64,000 nt of DNA from an uncultured Collinsella sp. (GCA_900541685.1 UQKM01000001.1:124001-188000), one strand, 5' to 3'. Shown: positions 1 through 10,719, counted from the stretch's first letter. Numbers and translations are program-made. The notes: a model not told the origin generated them from the sequence alone.

Positions 1-297
1 GAGGCCTGCTGTGTCGAGCCCCATCATGCAAAAGTCCGCATGGCCCTTGTTTCCAGAATGATTCAAAGGGGCCAGATGCATATGTGCCGGCTGTCCCTGC
101 ACTAAAACGTGTACGTCAGCCTCCAAAGATGTCAAATTTCGACATGTTTGGGGGCTGACGTACATGTTTGATAGCAAGACGTTGATGGTCGGCGTGCGTT
201 ACGCGATTGTTTCGAAACGGGCGGGAAACACAGCGGGCCGGCGATGCTCCTAGTATGCCTAGTCAACTGACTGTCTAACACCTAGGGGAGGATCGCG
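1..297. other. Upstream region of gltB
   Basis: No gene is visible here. The main structure is the long palindrome at 106-168, listed separately. The sequence just before gltB ends with an AGGGGAGG ribosome-binding site. I see no convincing -35/-10 pair. The 5' part probably holds the end of an upstream intergenic region. Confidence 0.5.
106..168. repeat. Long imperfect palindrome upstream of gltB
   Basis: The arm at 106-121 (AACGTGTACGTCAGCC) pairs with 153-168 with one mismatch. The pairing continues inward through CCAAA/TTTGG and GATGT/ACATG to a loop near 134-140. The whole structure spans about 63 bp. There is no T-run after it, so a simple intrinsic terminator is unlikely. It may be a member of the intergenic hairpin elements seen elsewhere in the window, although it lacks the GGGAC core. 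Confidence 0.7.
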
Positions 298-3200
298 ATG
301 CAGGCAGATTCCGCTCAGCAGCAGGGCCTTTATCGCCCCGAATTCGACCACGATGCTTGTGGCATCGGCGCGCTTGCCGATATCAACGGTGAGCGCCATC
401 ACCAGATTCTGGACGATGCACTGTCCATTCTGGTCAACTTGGAGCACCGCGGCGGCACGGGACTCGAGAAGAACACCGGCGATGGCGCTGGCATCCTGTT
501 CCAGGTTCCGCATCACTTTTTTCGAAAAGAGGCCCAAAAGTGCGGCCAGATTCTGCCGGCAGAGGGCGACTATGGTGTGGCCATGCTGTTCTTTCCGCAG
601 GACTACAAGGGCGTAGAGGATGCCCGCCGCGTGTTTGAGGAGGGCTGCGTCGAGGCCGGCGTGCCGCTGCTCTTTTGGCGCGAGGTGCCGGTCGACCCGC
701 ACGACCTGGGCGAGACGGCCCGCGCCTGCATGCCCACCATCTTGCAGGCTTTCCTGGGCCGCCCCGACGACACGCCCGCCGGCGATGCCTTCGAGCGTCG
801 CCTGTACGTGTGCCGCCGCACTATCGAGAAAAAGGCCGACGCCGAGTTTGCCCTGCGCGACAAGATCTTCTATGTGTGCTCCATGAGCTCGCGCACTATC
901 GTGTACAAGGGCATGCTGGTCGCCACGCAGATGCGTCGCTTCTTCATCGACCTCAACGACGCCGCCGTCAAGACGGCCGTGGCGCTCGTCCACTCGCGCT
1001 ACTCTACCAACACCACACCCAGTTGGGAGCGCGCGCACCCCAACCGCTTTATCATCCACAACGGCGAGATCAATACCCTTAAGGGCAACGTCAACTGGAT
1101 TCGCGCCCGCGAGCCCAACCTGTACAGCCCCGTGCTGCAGCACGATCTTGAGCGCGTGATGCCCATCATCAACCGCGAGGGTTCCGACTCCGCGATTCTG
1201 GACAACGTGCTCGAGTTTTTGGTTATGAACGGTCGTCCGCTTACGCGCGCCGCGTCCATGCTGCTGCCCGAACCGTGGGACCACAACGACAGCCTGAGCG
1301 AGGAGCGCCGTGCCTACGACGCCTACCAGTCCATGCTCATGGAGCCGTGGGATGGCCCGGCGGCCATCGCCTTTACCGACGGTCGCACCCTGGGCGCTGC
1401 CCTCGACCGTAACGGCCTGCGTCCGGCTCGCTACTACGTGACGCGCGACGGTCGCTTTATGCTGGCAAGCGAGGTGGGCACCATCGAGGTGAGCCCCGAG
1501 AACATCCTGACGAGCGGCTGTCTGGGGCCGGGCCAGATGCTCGAGGTCGACTTTGCCCGCGGGCGCGTCATCTACAACGATGAGTTGCGCGCCCGCTATG
1601 CCAAGGAAAAGCCCTACCGTGATTGGATTGCCGAGGAGACGCTGACCGTTGACGCGCTCGATGAGCCCGTTGCGGCAACGCCCGCCGAGGACGCCGAGGT
1701 GCCCGCCGCCGTGCGTATGGCCAAGCTCGGCTACCACTGGGATGACGTCGACGAGGTCGTGCGCCCTATGGCCCAGCAGGGCAAGGCCCCGCTCGCCTCG
1801 ATGGGCATCGATGCGCCGCTGGCCTGCCTGTCCAAGAAGACGCGCTCCTTCTACGACTATTTCTATCAGCTGTTTGCTCAGGTCACGACCCCGCCGATCG
1901 ATGCCCTTCGTGAGCATATGGTCACCTCGACCACGCTCTACCTGGGCAACCACGGTAACCTGCTCGAGGATTCCCGCACGGCCTGCCAGCTGGTTCGCTT
2001 GGAGCGTCCGCTGCTGAGCGAGGAGGAGTTCGACCGCATTTGCGCCATCGACCGTGTTGGCTTTAAGACCCGCCGTTTCCGTGCCGTCTACCGCCGCGAT
2101 GCCGGCGAGGGCGCGCTGCAGGCTGCGCTCAAGCAGCTTGCAGAGAACGTTGAGGCCGCGGTCCGCGACGGCGTGAACATCGTGGTGTTGAGCGATCGTG
2201 CCGCTGCGGGCGAGGTGCCCGTGCCGTCGCTGCTCGCCGTGGGCTGCGTGCACAACCACCTGATCCGCGCCGGCGTGCGTACCTTTGCCGACATCGTGGT
2301 GGAGTGCGGCGACGCCGTGTCCCCGCATGACTTTGCGGCACTGGTGGGCTACTCCGCGAGCGGCATCTATCCGTACAACGCACATGCGTACATCCGTGAT
2401 CTGGCGGCACGCGGCGACCTGGACGTGACGGCCGAGCAGGGCATCGCCAACTACAACAAGGCTGCGACCGCCGGCATCGTCTCCATCATGTCCAAGATGG
2501 GCATCTCCACGGTGCAGAGCTACCATTCGGCGCAGATCTTCGAGGCCGTGGGCTTTACGCCGGAGTTCGTCAACGCGTACTTCGCCGGCACGGTGAGCCG
2601 TGTGGGCGGTATGGGTGTCGAGGACGTCGAGCGCGAGCAAAACGAGCGCTACGACGCCGCGCTCGCTATCCTTAAGAGCCCGGCTCCCGATCAGCTGCCC
2701 ACACTGGGCCTGACCAAGTGGCGCCCGCTCGGCGGCGAGGATCACCTCATCGATCCGCAGACTGTCTACCTGCTGCAGACCGCCTGCCGTGAGGACAGCT
2801 ACGACACCTTTAAGGAGTACAGCGCCCGCCTGCACCGCACCGGCCGTGCCGTGCGCCTGCGCGACTTGCTCGACTTTAATGCCAGCGGCCGCACGCCGGT
2901 TTCGCTCGACGAGGTGGAGCCCGCGCTCAACATCGTCCGCCGCTTTAACACCGGCGCCATGTCGTATGGCTCCATCAGCAAAGAGGCGCATGAGTGCATG
3001 GCCATCGCCATGAACCGCCTGCATGGACGCTCCAACTCGGGTGAGGGTGGTGAGGATCCGCGTCGCGAGACCCCGCTGGCTAACGGTGACTCCAAGAACT
3101 CCGCCATCAAGCAGGTGGCAAGTGCGCGCTTTGGCGTGACGAGCCGCTACCTGTGCAGCGCCTTCGAGATTCAGATCAAGATGGCCCAGGGCGCCAAGCC

Positions 3201-4995
3201 CGGCGAGGGCGGACACCTCCCCGGCAAGAAGGTCTACCCCTGGATCGCTGAGGTCCGTCAGTCCACGCCCGGCATCGGCCTGATCTCGCCTCCGCCGCAC
3301 CACGACATCTATTCCATCGAGGACCTGGCAGAGCTGATCTTCGATCTTAAGAACGCTAACCCCGGCGCACGCGTGTCGGTCAAGCTGGTCAGCGAGGCCG
3401 GCGTCGGCACCATCGCCACCGGTGTGGCCAAGGGTGCTGCCGACAAGATTTTGATCAGCGGCCACAACGGCGGCTCGGGTGCCGCTGCTCGCGATTCGAT
3501 CTGGCATGCGGGTCTGCCGCTGGAGCTTGGCCTTGCCGAGGCCCAGCAGACGCTGCTGCAAAACGGCCTGCGCTCACGCGTGGTGCTCGAGGCCGACGGC
3601 AAGCTCATGGACGGCACCGACGTTGCCGTCGCCTGCTTGCTGGGCGCCGAGGAGTTTGGCTTTGCGACCATGCCGCTCATCTCGATGGGCTGCCTCATGC
3701 AGCGCGACTGCCAGCAGGATACTTGCCCCGCCGGCATCGCCACGCAAAACTGCCGCCTGCGTCGCGGCTTCCGCGGCAAGCCCGAGCACGTTGAGCACTT
3801 TATGCTCTTTGTTGCCGAGCAGCTGCGTGAGGTCATGGCGAGCCTGGGCTTCCGCACCGTCGATGAGATGGTTGGCCATCCCGAGTGTTTGCGCCAGATC
3901 GAGGTGCCGGGCAACCGCAAGGCCAACCTGCTGGATCTGTCGCCCGTGCTGGCAAGCGCGACCTGCGAGTTCGGTGCCCATATCCCAGGCGCCGACGGTC
4001 GTCACTTCCTGCCGCAGATGGCCGCGGACAGCGAGCTCGACAAGACGCTCGACTCCACGCTGTTCGTGCCCTATACGGCCGATGCCCGTGCCCACTTGCG
4101 TCCGATTCGCTTCCGCGCCGATATCGCCAACGTCAACCGTTGCGTGGGCACCATCCTGGGTAACGCGGTGACCAAGGCACATCCCGAGGGCCTGCCCGCC
4201 GGCTCCATCACCATCGATTGCGATGGATCGGCCGGTCAGAGCTTTGGCGCCTTCCTGCCGCGCGGCATTACGCTCAACGTGTGCGGCGACGCCAACGACT
4301 ACTTTGGTAAGGGCCTTTCGGGCGGCGAGGTGTCGGTGTGCCCCAACCCGCATGCGACCTACAAGTTCGACGAGAACATCATCGTGGGCAACGTTGCGTT
4401 CTTTGGTGCCACGAGCGGTCGCGGCTTCATTAACGGTCTTGCCGGCCAGCGTTTTGCCGTGCGCAACTCCGGTGCCACCGTGGTGGTCGAGGGCTGCGGC
4501 AACCATGGCTGCGAGTACATGACGGGCGGTCTGGCGCTCATCCTGGGCGAGGTCGGGCAGAACTTCGCCGCCGGCATGACAGGTGGCGTGGCCTATGTCT
4601 TTGACCAGTACGGCACGCTCGATGCCCGTGTGAACCACGAGAGCGTGGAGCTCAAGGCCCCGACGGCCGGCGAGCTGGCGCAGATTCGCGAGCTCATCCA
4701 GGAGCACGTGGACGCGACGCAGAGCCCGCGCGGCATTAAGCTGCTCTACAGCTTTGAGACGATGAGCAAGCACTTTGTGAAGGTCATTCCGACCGAGTAC
4801 GAGCGCGTGCTGGCGATTGTCGCCGCGGGCGAGGCCGTGGGCAAGACGCATATGCAGGCTGAGGAGCTGGCGTTTGACATTGTGACCGGTCGCGCGAGTG
4901 CCGCGGATGTCGCTCGCTTCGATGTGGCGGGTGGTGTCGCTGGTGCTGCGTCCGTGGCTGCCAGCTCTGTTGCTTCGACCAAGAAGGAGGCGTAA
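298..4995 (+). CDS. gltB: Glutamate synthase large subunit
   Basis: This is the large (alpha) subunit of NADPH-dependent glutamate synthase, which makes two glutamates from glutamine and 2-oxoglutarate in ammonium assimilation. The 1565 residues match the usual length of about 1500. The N-terminal class II glutamine amidotransferase begins at Cys21 (ACGIGALAD), so about 20 residues should be removed to expose the catalytic cysteine. The central and FMN synthase domains follow, with GEGGED near residue 914. The [3Fe-4S] cysteines lie near 1131-1145 (CLMQRDCQQDTC). The C-terminal GXGXG-rich beta-helix domain closes the protein. AGGGGAGG at about 285-292 supports the ATG at 298. gltD follows after 5 bp, so the two are co-transcribed. 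Confidence 0.97.
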   Translation: MQADSAQQQGLYRPEFDHDACGIGALADINGERHHQILDDALSILVNLEHRGGTGLEKNTGDGAGILFQVPHHFFRKEAQKCGQILPAEGDYGVAMLFFPQDYKGVEDARRVFEEGCVEAGVPLLFWREVPVDPHDLGETARACMPTILQAFLGRPDDTPAGDAFERRLYVCRRTIEKKADAEFALRDKIFYVCSMSSRTIVYKGMLVATQMRRFFIDLNDAAVKTAVALVHSRYSTNTTPSWERAHPNRFIIHNGEINTLKGNVNWIRAREPNLYSPVLQHDLERVMPIINREGSDSAILDNVLEFLVMNGRPLTRAASMLLPEPWDHNDSLSEERRAYDAYQSMLMEPWDGPAAIAFTDGRTLGAALDRNGLRPARYYVTRDGRFMLASEVGTIEVSPENILTSGCLGPGQMLEVDFARGRVIYNDELRARYAKEKPYRDWIAEETLTVDALDEPVAATPAEDAEVPAAVRMAKLGYHWDDVDEVVRPMAQQGKAPLASMGIDAPLACLSKKTRSFYDYFYQLFAQVTTPPIDALREHMVTSTTLYLGNHGNLLEDSRTACQLVRLERPLLSEEEFDRICAIDRVGFKTRRFRAVYRRDAGEGALQAALKQLAENVEAAVRDGVNIVVLSDRAAAGEVPVPSLLAVGCVHNHLIRAGVRTFADIVVECGDAVSPHDFAALVGYSASGIYPYNAHAYIRDLAARGDLDVTAEQGIANYNKAATAGIVSIMSKMGISTVQSYHSAQIFEAVGFTPEFVNAYFAGTVSRVGGMGVEDVEREQNERYDAALAILKSPAPDQLPTLGLTKWRPLGGEDHLIDPQTVYLLQTACREDSYDTFKEYSARLHRTGRAVRLRDLLDFNASGRTPVSLDEVEPALNIVRRFNTGAMSYGSISKEAHECMAIAMNRLHGRSNSGEGGEDPRRETPLANGDSKNSAIKQVASARFGVTSRYLCSAFEIQIKMAQGAKPGEGGHLPGKKVYPWIAEVRQSTPGIGLISPPPHHDIYSIEDLAELIFDLKNANPGARVSVKLVSEAGVGTIATGVAKGAADKILISGHNGGSGAAARDSIWHAGLPLELGLAEAQQTLLQNGLRSRVVLEADGKLMDGTDVAVACLLGAEEFGFATMPLISMGCLMQRDCQQDTCPAGIATQNCRLRRGFRGKPEHVEHFMLFVAEQLREVMASLGFRTVDEMVGHPECLRQIEVPGNRKANLLDLSPVLASATCEFGAHIPGADGRHFLPQMAADSELDKTLDSTLFVPYTADARAHLRPIRFRADIANVNRCVGTILGNAVTKAHPEGLPAGSITIDCDGSAGQSFGAFLPRGITLNVCGDANDYFGKGLSGGEVSVCPNPHATYKFDENIIVGNVAFFGATSGRGFINGLAGQRFAVRNSGATVVVEGCGNHGCEYMTGGLALILGEVGQNFAAGMTGGVAYVFDQYGTLDARVNHESVELKAPTAGELAQIRELIQEHVDATQSPRGIKLLYSFETMSKHFVKVIPTEYERVLAIVAAGEAVGKTHMQAEELAFDIVTGRASAADVARFDVAGGVAGAASVAASSVASTKKEA

Positions 4996-5000
4996 GTGCC

Positions 5001-6482
<1,482 letters not shown>

Positions 6483-6499
6483 AGTAGTCATTTAAGAAC

Positions 6500-6540
6500 G
6501 TCCCCAATGACTAGTCATTTTTTGTCTAGTCGTTGGGGAC
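6500..6540. repeat. GTCCCC-core hairpin after gltD
   Basis: GTCCCCAATGACTAG (6500-6514) pairs with CTAGTCGTTGGGGAC (6526-6540) with one mismatch around a T-rich loop. It begins 17 bp after the gltD stop and could end that transcript. It lacks a T-tract after the stem. It shares the TTGGGGAC end with several other hairpins in this window. Confidence 0.75.
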
Positions 6541-6835
6541 ACTCTTTGCGAGCGATTTGCTCGTTTGTCGACGTACGGGTGTTCATTTGTCGACTTCTTG
6601 GGCTGTGGTCACCTGTTGTTTCTGTGGTGGCTGTGGGTATCTGGCTCAAAAGGGCGGGTTGGCCGTCTATGTTTACCTGCGGTTTTGTTGCGGTGCGCAT
6701 TTTCGGTCAAGCTTTTCGTCAAGTGTTTGGTCAGCATCTGGTTTGCAGCCGGAGGCCTATTTTGCCCGCGCTGGTCGTGGCCGACCACCCTCCTCGTAAG
6801 CTCAAATTGAGGTCTATCAGTTTGAGGAGGATGCC
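6541..6835. other. Intergenic stretch without a recognisable gene
   Basis: Short open frames exist here, but none has a ribosome-binding site or a recognisable product. The only clear signal is the GAGGAGG ribosome-binding site just before 6836. Confidence 0.5.
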
Positions 6836-7543
6836 ATGACTGACCACGCTTTAGACCGAGCGCATCTGGCCGAAGCCGTCGGCAACGATATTGCCGACAT
6901 GGCCCATTTTTGGATGCTGCGGAAGTTCCAGTTTTTGGAGCCGGCGCGCGAACAGTTCGAGATCATTGTCGACCCGTGGCTCAGCTATTGCACCGAGCCT
7001 TCGCAAAACGAAATCATGGCCTACAACATGGCATTTACCGATTGGCTGCTGTTTGAGCGCCCCTATCGCCATGGCAAGACGCTGCTCGAGCTATATGTGG
7101 ATGAGCCGCCAGCGTCAATTTCTCCTGCCTCGCTTGGGCGACTTAAGCAGGTGCGCGACACGCAGTATTTCTCGCGCTTTGGCATTTTGGACAAGGATCC
7201 TGCGAACGGCATGGTTGCACTGAAGGATACGCGCACCGACCGTCGCTTTGATGTCTACGACCCGCATATCGTGCAAAAGGAGCATTGGAGCGACGGCGCG
7301 ATTGCGGTGCGACTCGCGTGCGTCGACGATGTCTGGCTGACGGCGGGGCAGCTCTACCTGTATGATATCGCGCGCCTGAGCGACACGGCGGTCGACGGGC
7401 CGGGCGCGGTGCATCCCGAGGACCTGGAGGACGGTTTCGACACCTCGTGCATCAGCTTCTTTTTGCGCCTGGTCCGCGACATCATGGGTGCCCAGGGGCG
7501 GTATGTGAAGTCCCTCAACATCTACGAACAGGAATGGGAGTAG
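6836..7543 (+). CDS. Conserved-looking hypothetical protein
   Basis: I do not recognise a family for this 235-residue protein. It has no signal peptide or membrane segment. It is rich in aromatic and acidic residues and looks like a soluble cytoplasmic protein. The start is well supported by GAGGAGG 6 bp upstream of ATG 6836. Codon use resembles that of the neighbours, so it is probably native. The ends of the protein are acidic (GFDTSCISFFLRLVRDI and EQEWE). It stands alone between a hairpin upstream and the palindrome array that begins 34 bp after its stop. No function is proposed. Confidence 0.8.
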   Translation: MTDHALDRAHLAEAVGNDIADMAHFWMLRKFQFLEPAREQFEIIVDPWLSYCTEPSQNEIMAYNMAFTDWLLFERPYRHGKTLLELYVDEPPASISPASLGRLKQVRDTQYFSRFGILDKDPANGMVALKDTRTDRRFDVYDPHIVQKEHWSDGAIAVRLACVDDVWLTAGQLYLYDIARLSDTAVDGPGAVHPEDLEDGFDTSCISFFLRLVRDIMGAQGRYVKSLNIYEQEWE

Positions 7544-7577
7544 GGGATGGGCAGTCGCGCCGCCGCCTGTCTATTTG

Positions 7578-7793
7578 TCTCGGTCTGTAACGTCTAGGGA
7601 CAAAAAACCGGTCTACCTGTTACAGATCGAGATGTTTGGCGCCTGGCAGGGGGAATGTCTCAATCTGTAACATCTACAGGCCAAAACTCGACCTAACTGT
7701 TACAGATTGAGACAAAGGTTGGACGCGGTGCCGAAAGATCTTGATATGTAACATCTAGCGGCCAAAAACCGGTCTTCCTGTTACAGATCGAGA
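7578..7793. repeat. Array of three 55-bp palindromes, 80-81 bp pitch
   Basis: Three palindromes, each exactly 55 bp, lie at 7578-7632, 7658-7712 and 7739-7793. The arms follow TCTCRATCTGTAACA and TGTTACAGATYGAGA around a 25-bp interior. The linkers are 25 and 26 bp. Copies 1 and 3 share one interior and a TGTTT/CGTTT flank (type B). Copy 2 has another interior and a CAAAGG flank (type A), so the types alternate. The array ends 27 bp before the first ATG of the next gene, so it is probably transcribed as that gene's leader. Confidence 0.9.
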
Positions 7794-7820
7794 CGTTTGT
7801 CGGCGGCGGCAACAGCGGCG

Positions 7821-8891
7821 ATGGCCCATTTCTCCGATGTGGTGGTGATGAAAGTGTCTAATACCGTTCTTAAACACAAGCAGGCGACACGTAACACCTT
7901 GGCGCGGAATAGGATGCTTGCCAGGCTCACGGAGGCGGCTGAACAAGGCGTGCTGCTTGTGACGCACGACAATGCCGAGCTCATGTGGCTGCGGCGCCAT
8001 GTGGGCACAGACGATATTGCGGAGCCCGAATTGCACCTATTCTGTTTTCAGCATGAATGGGATGCGTTGACGCCGCCGGAGCGGGCGCGGTGGACCATCA
8101 AGGGACTTGCCGAGTTTCACCCCGATTGGGCGTTTTGGGGGTATGACGCCGCGCTGATATGGGGTCTGGAGGTGCCGAATGATCTGCTTGGGCCGCGTTA
8201 CTTGGTCAAGACGGGTTGTTCGGTGACGCTTAGTGCAGGATGTAGGCTGCTGCGTCCGCAGGCGGCGGGTGCGCTTGAGCGCGTCGACGGCGTTCGGGTG
8301 ACGCCGTTTTGGCGCACGGTGGAGGATTGTCTGCTGCGTGCGCCGTTTTCGTATGGTCTGGCGATTGCCGATTCTGCATTGCGGGCGAAGGGTATGTCGC
8401 GCGACGACCTCTGCGAACGGCTCCAGGTCGATTGCGAGGGCAGGCGAGGGTATCGCAGAGCTCAGGCGATTGCGTCGCATGCGGACGGGCTGTCCGAAAA
8501 CGGTGGCGAGTCTCGGTTCCGAGCGTTCTTTATTGCATACGGTTTTCCGGTTCCGGAGTTGCAGGTGGAGTTTCGCGATCCGCTCGATTCGAGCCGGGTG
8601 TTTCGGGTTGATTATTTCTGGAGGCTCGAGGACGGGACATGTGTCATCGGCGAGCTCGACGGAAAGGGGAAGTATACCTTGCAGAACGGCGAGGGTCGGG
8701 AGTCGGTCGACCCGTTCGTGGCAGAGCGTCAGCGGGAATCTCATCTGACAATGCTCGGGCACAAGGTGCTTCGGTTCACGTTTGATGAACTCAAGAACCC
8801 GGGGAAGCTGGCTGAAAAGATGAGGCTGGCGGGTATTTCGCAGCGGACCGATTTGGCTGAGGGATGGAAGCGCCAGTGGTATGGGCACTGA
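7821..8891 (+). CDS. Putative nuclease, AbiEi-like plus PD-(D/E)XK-like
   Basis: The protein is about 356 residues from ATG 7821. ATG 7848 (MKVSNT) is an equally plausible start, and neither has a strong ribosome-binding site. The N-terminal half resembles AbiEi-type antitoxin/regulator proteins (a segment like HPDWAFWGYDAALIWGL, followed by a beta-rich part). The C-terminal third looks like a DUF559/Vsr-type nuclease. It has an E-S-R motif (NGGESRFRAFF), then FRVDYFW, then VIGELDGKGKY, then an E-R-x-x-H-L-x-x-L-GHKVLRFT tail. The spaced D and E-x-D-G-K fit a PD-(D/E)XK core. No AbiEii-type toxin gene lies next to it. Palindrome arrays abut both ends, 27 bp before the start and 9 bp after the stop. 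The family assignment is from memory of the folds. Confidence 0.7.
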   Translation: MAHFSDVVVMKVSNTVLKHKQATRNTLARNRMLARLTEAAEQGVLLVTHDNAELMWLRRHVGTDDIAEPELHLFCFQHEWDALTPPERARWTIKGLAEFHPDWAFWGYDAALIWGLEVPNDLLGPRYLVKTGCSVTLSAGCRLLRPQAAGALERVDGVRVTPFWRTVEDCLLRAPFSYGLAIADSALRAKGMSRDDLCERLQVDCEGRRGYRRAQAIASHADGLSENGGESRFRAFFIAYGFPVPELQVEFRDPLDSSRVFRVDYFWRLEDGTCVIGELDGKGKYTLQNGEGRESVDPFVAERQRESHLTMLGHKVLRFTFDELKNPGKLAEKMRLAGISQRTDLAEGWKRQWYGH

Positions 8892-8900
8892 AGCGGACTG

Positions 8901-9196
8901 TCTCAATCTGTAACAACAGGGGACCGTTTGGCCTCGCAACTGTTACAGATCAAGACAATAGGTTGGCTACCGCTAAAAGATCTTAATCTGTAACATCTAG
9001 AGGCCGAAAACCTGTCTACTTGTTACAGATTTAGACGTTTGACGACGGTGCTGGAGAATATCTCGATCTGTAACATCTGACGGCCAAAATTCGACCCAAC
9101 TGTTACAGATTGAGACAAAGGCTGGACGCGGTGCTGAAAGATCTCGATCTGTAACATTTGGAAGGTTAAAGACGGTCTATCTGTTACAGATCAAGA
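8901..9196. repeat. Array of four 55-bp palindromes, 80-81 bp pitch
   Basis: Copies lie at 8901-8955, 8981-9035, 9061-9115 and 9142-9196. All are exactly 55 bp, with start-to-start distances of 80, 80 and 81. They alternate A-B-A-B by interior and flank. The last three copies repeat the type order and spacing of the upstream array. The linker at 9116-9141 is nearly the same as that at 7713-7738 (CAAAGGYTGGACGCGGTGCY). The array starts 9 bp after the nuclease stop codon. Confidence 0.9.
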
Positions 9197-9348
9197 CGTT
9201 TTGCTGGAACGACCGGAGCATCGCTGCACTGGTCTGTTCATCCTCACGACCCTCTCTTCCCTCCGTTAACCGATATGTTTGACTTTAGTTCGCTGCATTA
9301 GGTGATAATGGACAAATGTTCAAGTTAATCGTGAGGGAGGAGCTCGAT

Positions 9349-10719
9349 ATGGCATCTGCCGATCGTTCCACGTTGTTTATCAATGCGACCATTCTGGATG
9401 GTTCGGAGCATATGGAGCCGCAACCCGATATGGCCGTGACTGTTGAGCGCGGCGTCATCACCTGGATGGGGCCGAGTGCTGTGGCGCAGGCGCCCGCGGG
9501 TGCCGAGGTTATCGACCTGGGCGGTGCGTATCTCATGCCCGGTCTCATCAATATGCACGTGCACCTGTGCGGCTCGGGCAAGCCTGTCTCGGCCGGCGAT
9601 GCGGGAGCGCTGATGAAGAAGCTCGATAATCCCGTGGGGCGTGCCATCGTCCGCCGCATCCTCAAGGGCAGTGCCCAGCAGCAGCTGGCAAGCGGCGTGA
9701 CCACGGTGCGCGGCGCGGGCGACCCGCTGTTTGCCGACATCGCCGTGCGCGACGCTATCGACGCCGGTAAGTATCAGGGTCCGCGTCTGGTAGCGCCGGG
9801 AACGGGCGTCACGGTGCCGGGCGGCCATGGTGCGGGCTTGTTCGCCCAGGTGGCCAACAGCCCCGTCGAGGCAGCCGAGCAGGTGCGAGACCTGTATGCG
9901 CGCGGTGCCGATGTCATCAAGCTGTTCGTGACGGGCGGCGTTTTCGATGCGACCGAGGTGGGCGAGCCGGGCGTGCTGCGTATGCCGGTGGAGGTTGCCG
10001 CGGCGGCGTGCAAGGCGGCGCACGAGGTGGGCCTGCCGGTTATGGCCCATGTCGAGAGTACCGAGGGCGTGAAGGCCGCGCTTGAGGCCGGCGTCGATAC
10101 GATCGAGCACGGTGCCCCGATGACGCCCGAGATCCTGGAGCTGTACCGTGGCGCCGCGGGCACGCAGCTCGAGGGACGTGCGCCCAGCGTTACCTGCACG
10201 ATCAGCCCGGCGCTACCGTTTGTGTTGCTCGACCCGGAAAAGACTCATTCGACTGACACGCAAAAGAAGAACGGCGACATCGTGTGCTCGGGCATTATCG
10301 AGAGTGCTCGTGCGGCGCTGGAAGCTGGCGTTAAGGTGGGCCTTGGCACAGATTCGAGCTGCCCGTTCGTGACGCAGTACGACATGTGGCGTGAGGTGGC
10401 CTATTTTGCCAAGTACGTGGGCGTGAGCAGCGCCTTTGCGCTGCATACGGCCACGCAGGTCAATGCCGAGCTCCTGGGGCTGGGCGGCGAGACCGGTACG
10501 ATCGAGTGCGGCAAGGCCGCCGATATCCTGGTGACGCGCAAGAATCCGCTCGATGACCTGTGCGCTCTGCGTGAGCCGATACATGTGATGTGTCGCGGCG
10601 ATCTGGTGCGCAAACTCAAGGTGAAGCGCATTCCCGAGGTGGACGCCGAGCTCGACACGATTATGGGCATGCCGGCCGAGGCGCTGGCCGAGGAGCTCGC
10701 CCGCGACGGTGTGGCATAG
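9349..10719 (+). CDS. Amidohydrolase family metal-dependent hydrolase
   Basis: This 456-residue protein belongs to the amidohydrolase superfamily, in the subgroup related to imidazolonepropionase and Xaa-Pro dipeptidase-like hydrolases. Visible metal-site motifs are NMHVHLCG (HxH), a histidine in VMAHVES, IEHGAPM and the late aspartate in LGTDSSCPF. The C-terminus has the typical small beta-sandwich region (GKAADILVTRKNPLDD). The substrate cannot be read from the sequence. An ATG exists at 9316, but GAGGGAGGAG lies just before ATG 9349, which is the better start. It stands alone and is followed by a clear terminator. Confidence 0.9.
   Translation: MASADRSTLFINATILDGSEHMEPQPDMAVTVERGVITWMGPSAVAQAPAGAEVIDLGGAYLMPGLINMHVHLCGSGKPVSAGDAGALMKKLDNPVGRAIVRRILKGSAQQQLASGVTTVRGAGDPLFADIAVRDAIDAGKYQGPRLVAPGTGVTVPGGHGAGLFAQVANSPVEAAEQVRDLYARGADVIKLFVTGGVFDATEVGEPGVLRMPVEVAAAACKAAHEVGLPVMAHVESTEGVKAALEAGVDTIEHGAPMTPEILELYRGAAGTQLEGRAPSVTCTISPALPFVLLDPEKTHSTDTQKKNGDIVCSGIIESARAALEAGVKVGLGTDSSCPFVTQYDMWREVAYFAKYVGVSSAFALHTATQVNAELLGLGGETGTIECGKAADILVTRKNPLDDLCALREPIHVMCRGDLVRKLKVKRIPEVDAELDTIMGMPAEALAEELARDGVA

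Noticed and set aside
259..3561. Very long open frame on the minus strand opposite gltB
   Set aside because: It is a shadow of the GC-rich gltB codons. It has no family match, and the plus-strand protein has all glutamate synthase motifs.
7578..9196. Reading the palindrome arrays as a CRISPR array
   Set aside because: The repeats are 55-bp palindromes, the linkers are 25-26 bp and related to each other, only 2-4 units occur per array and no cas gene is present.
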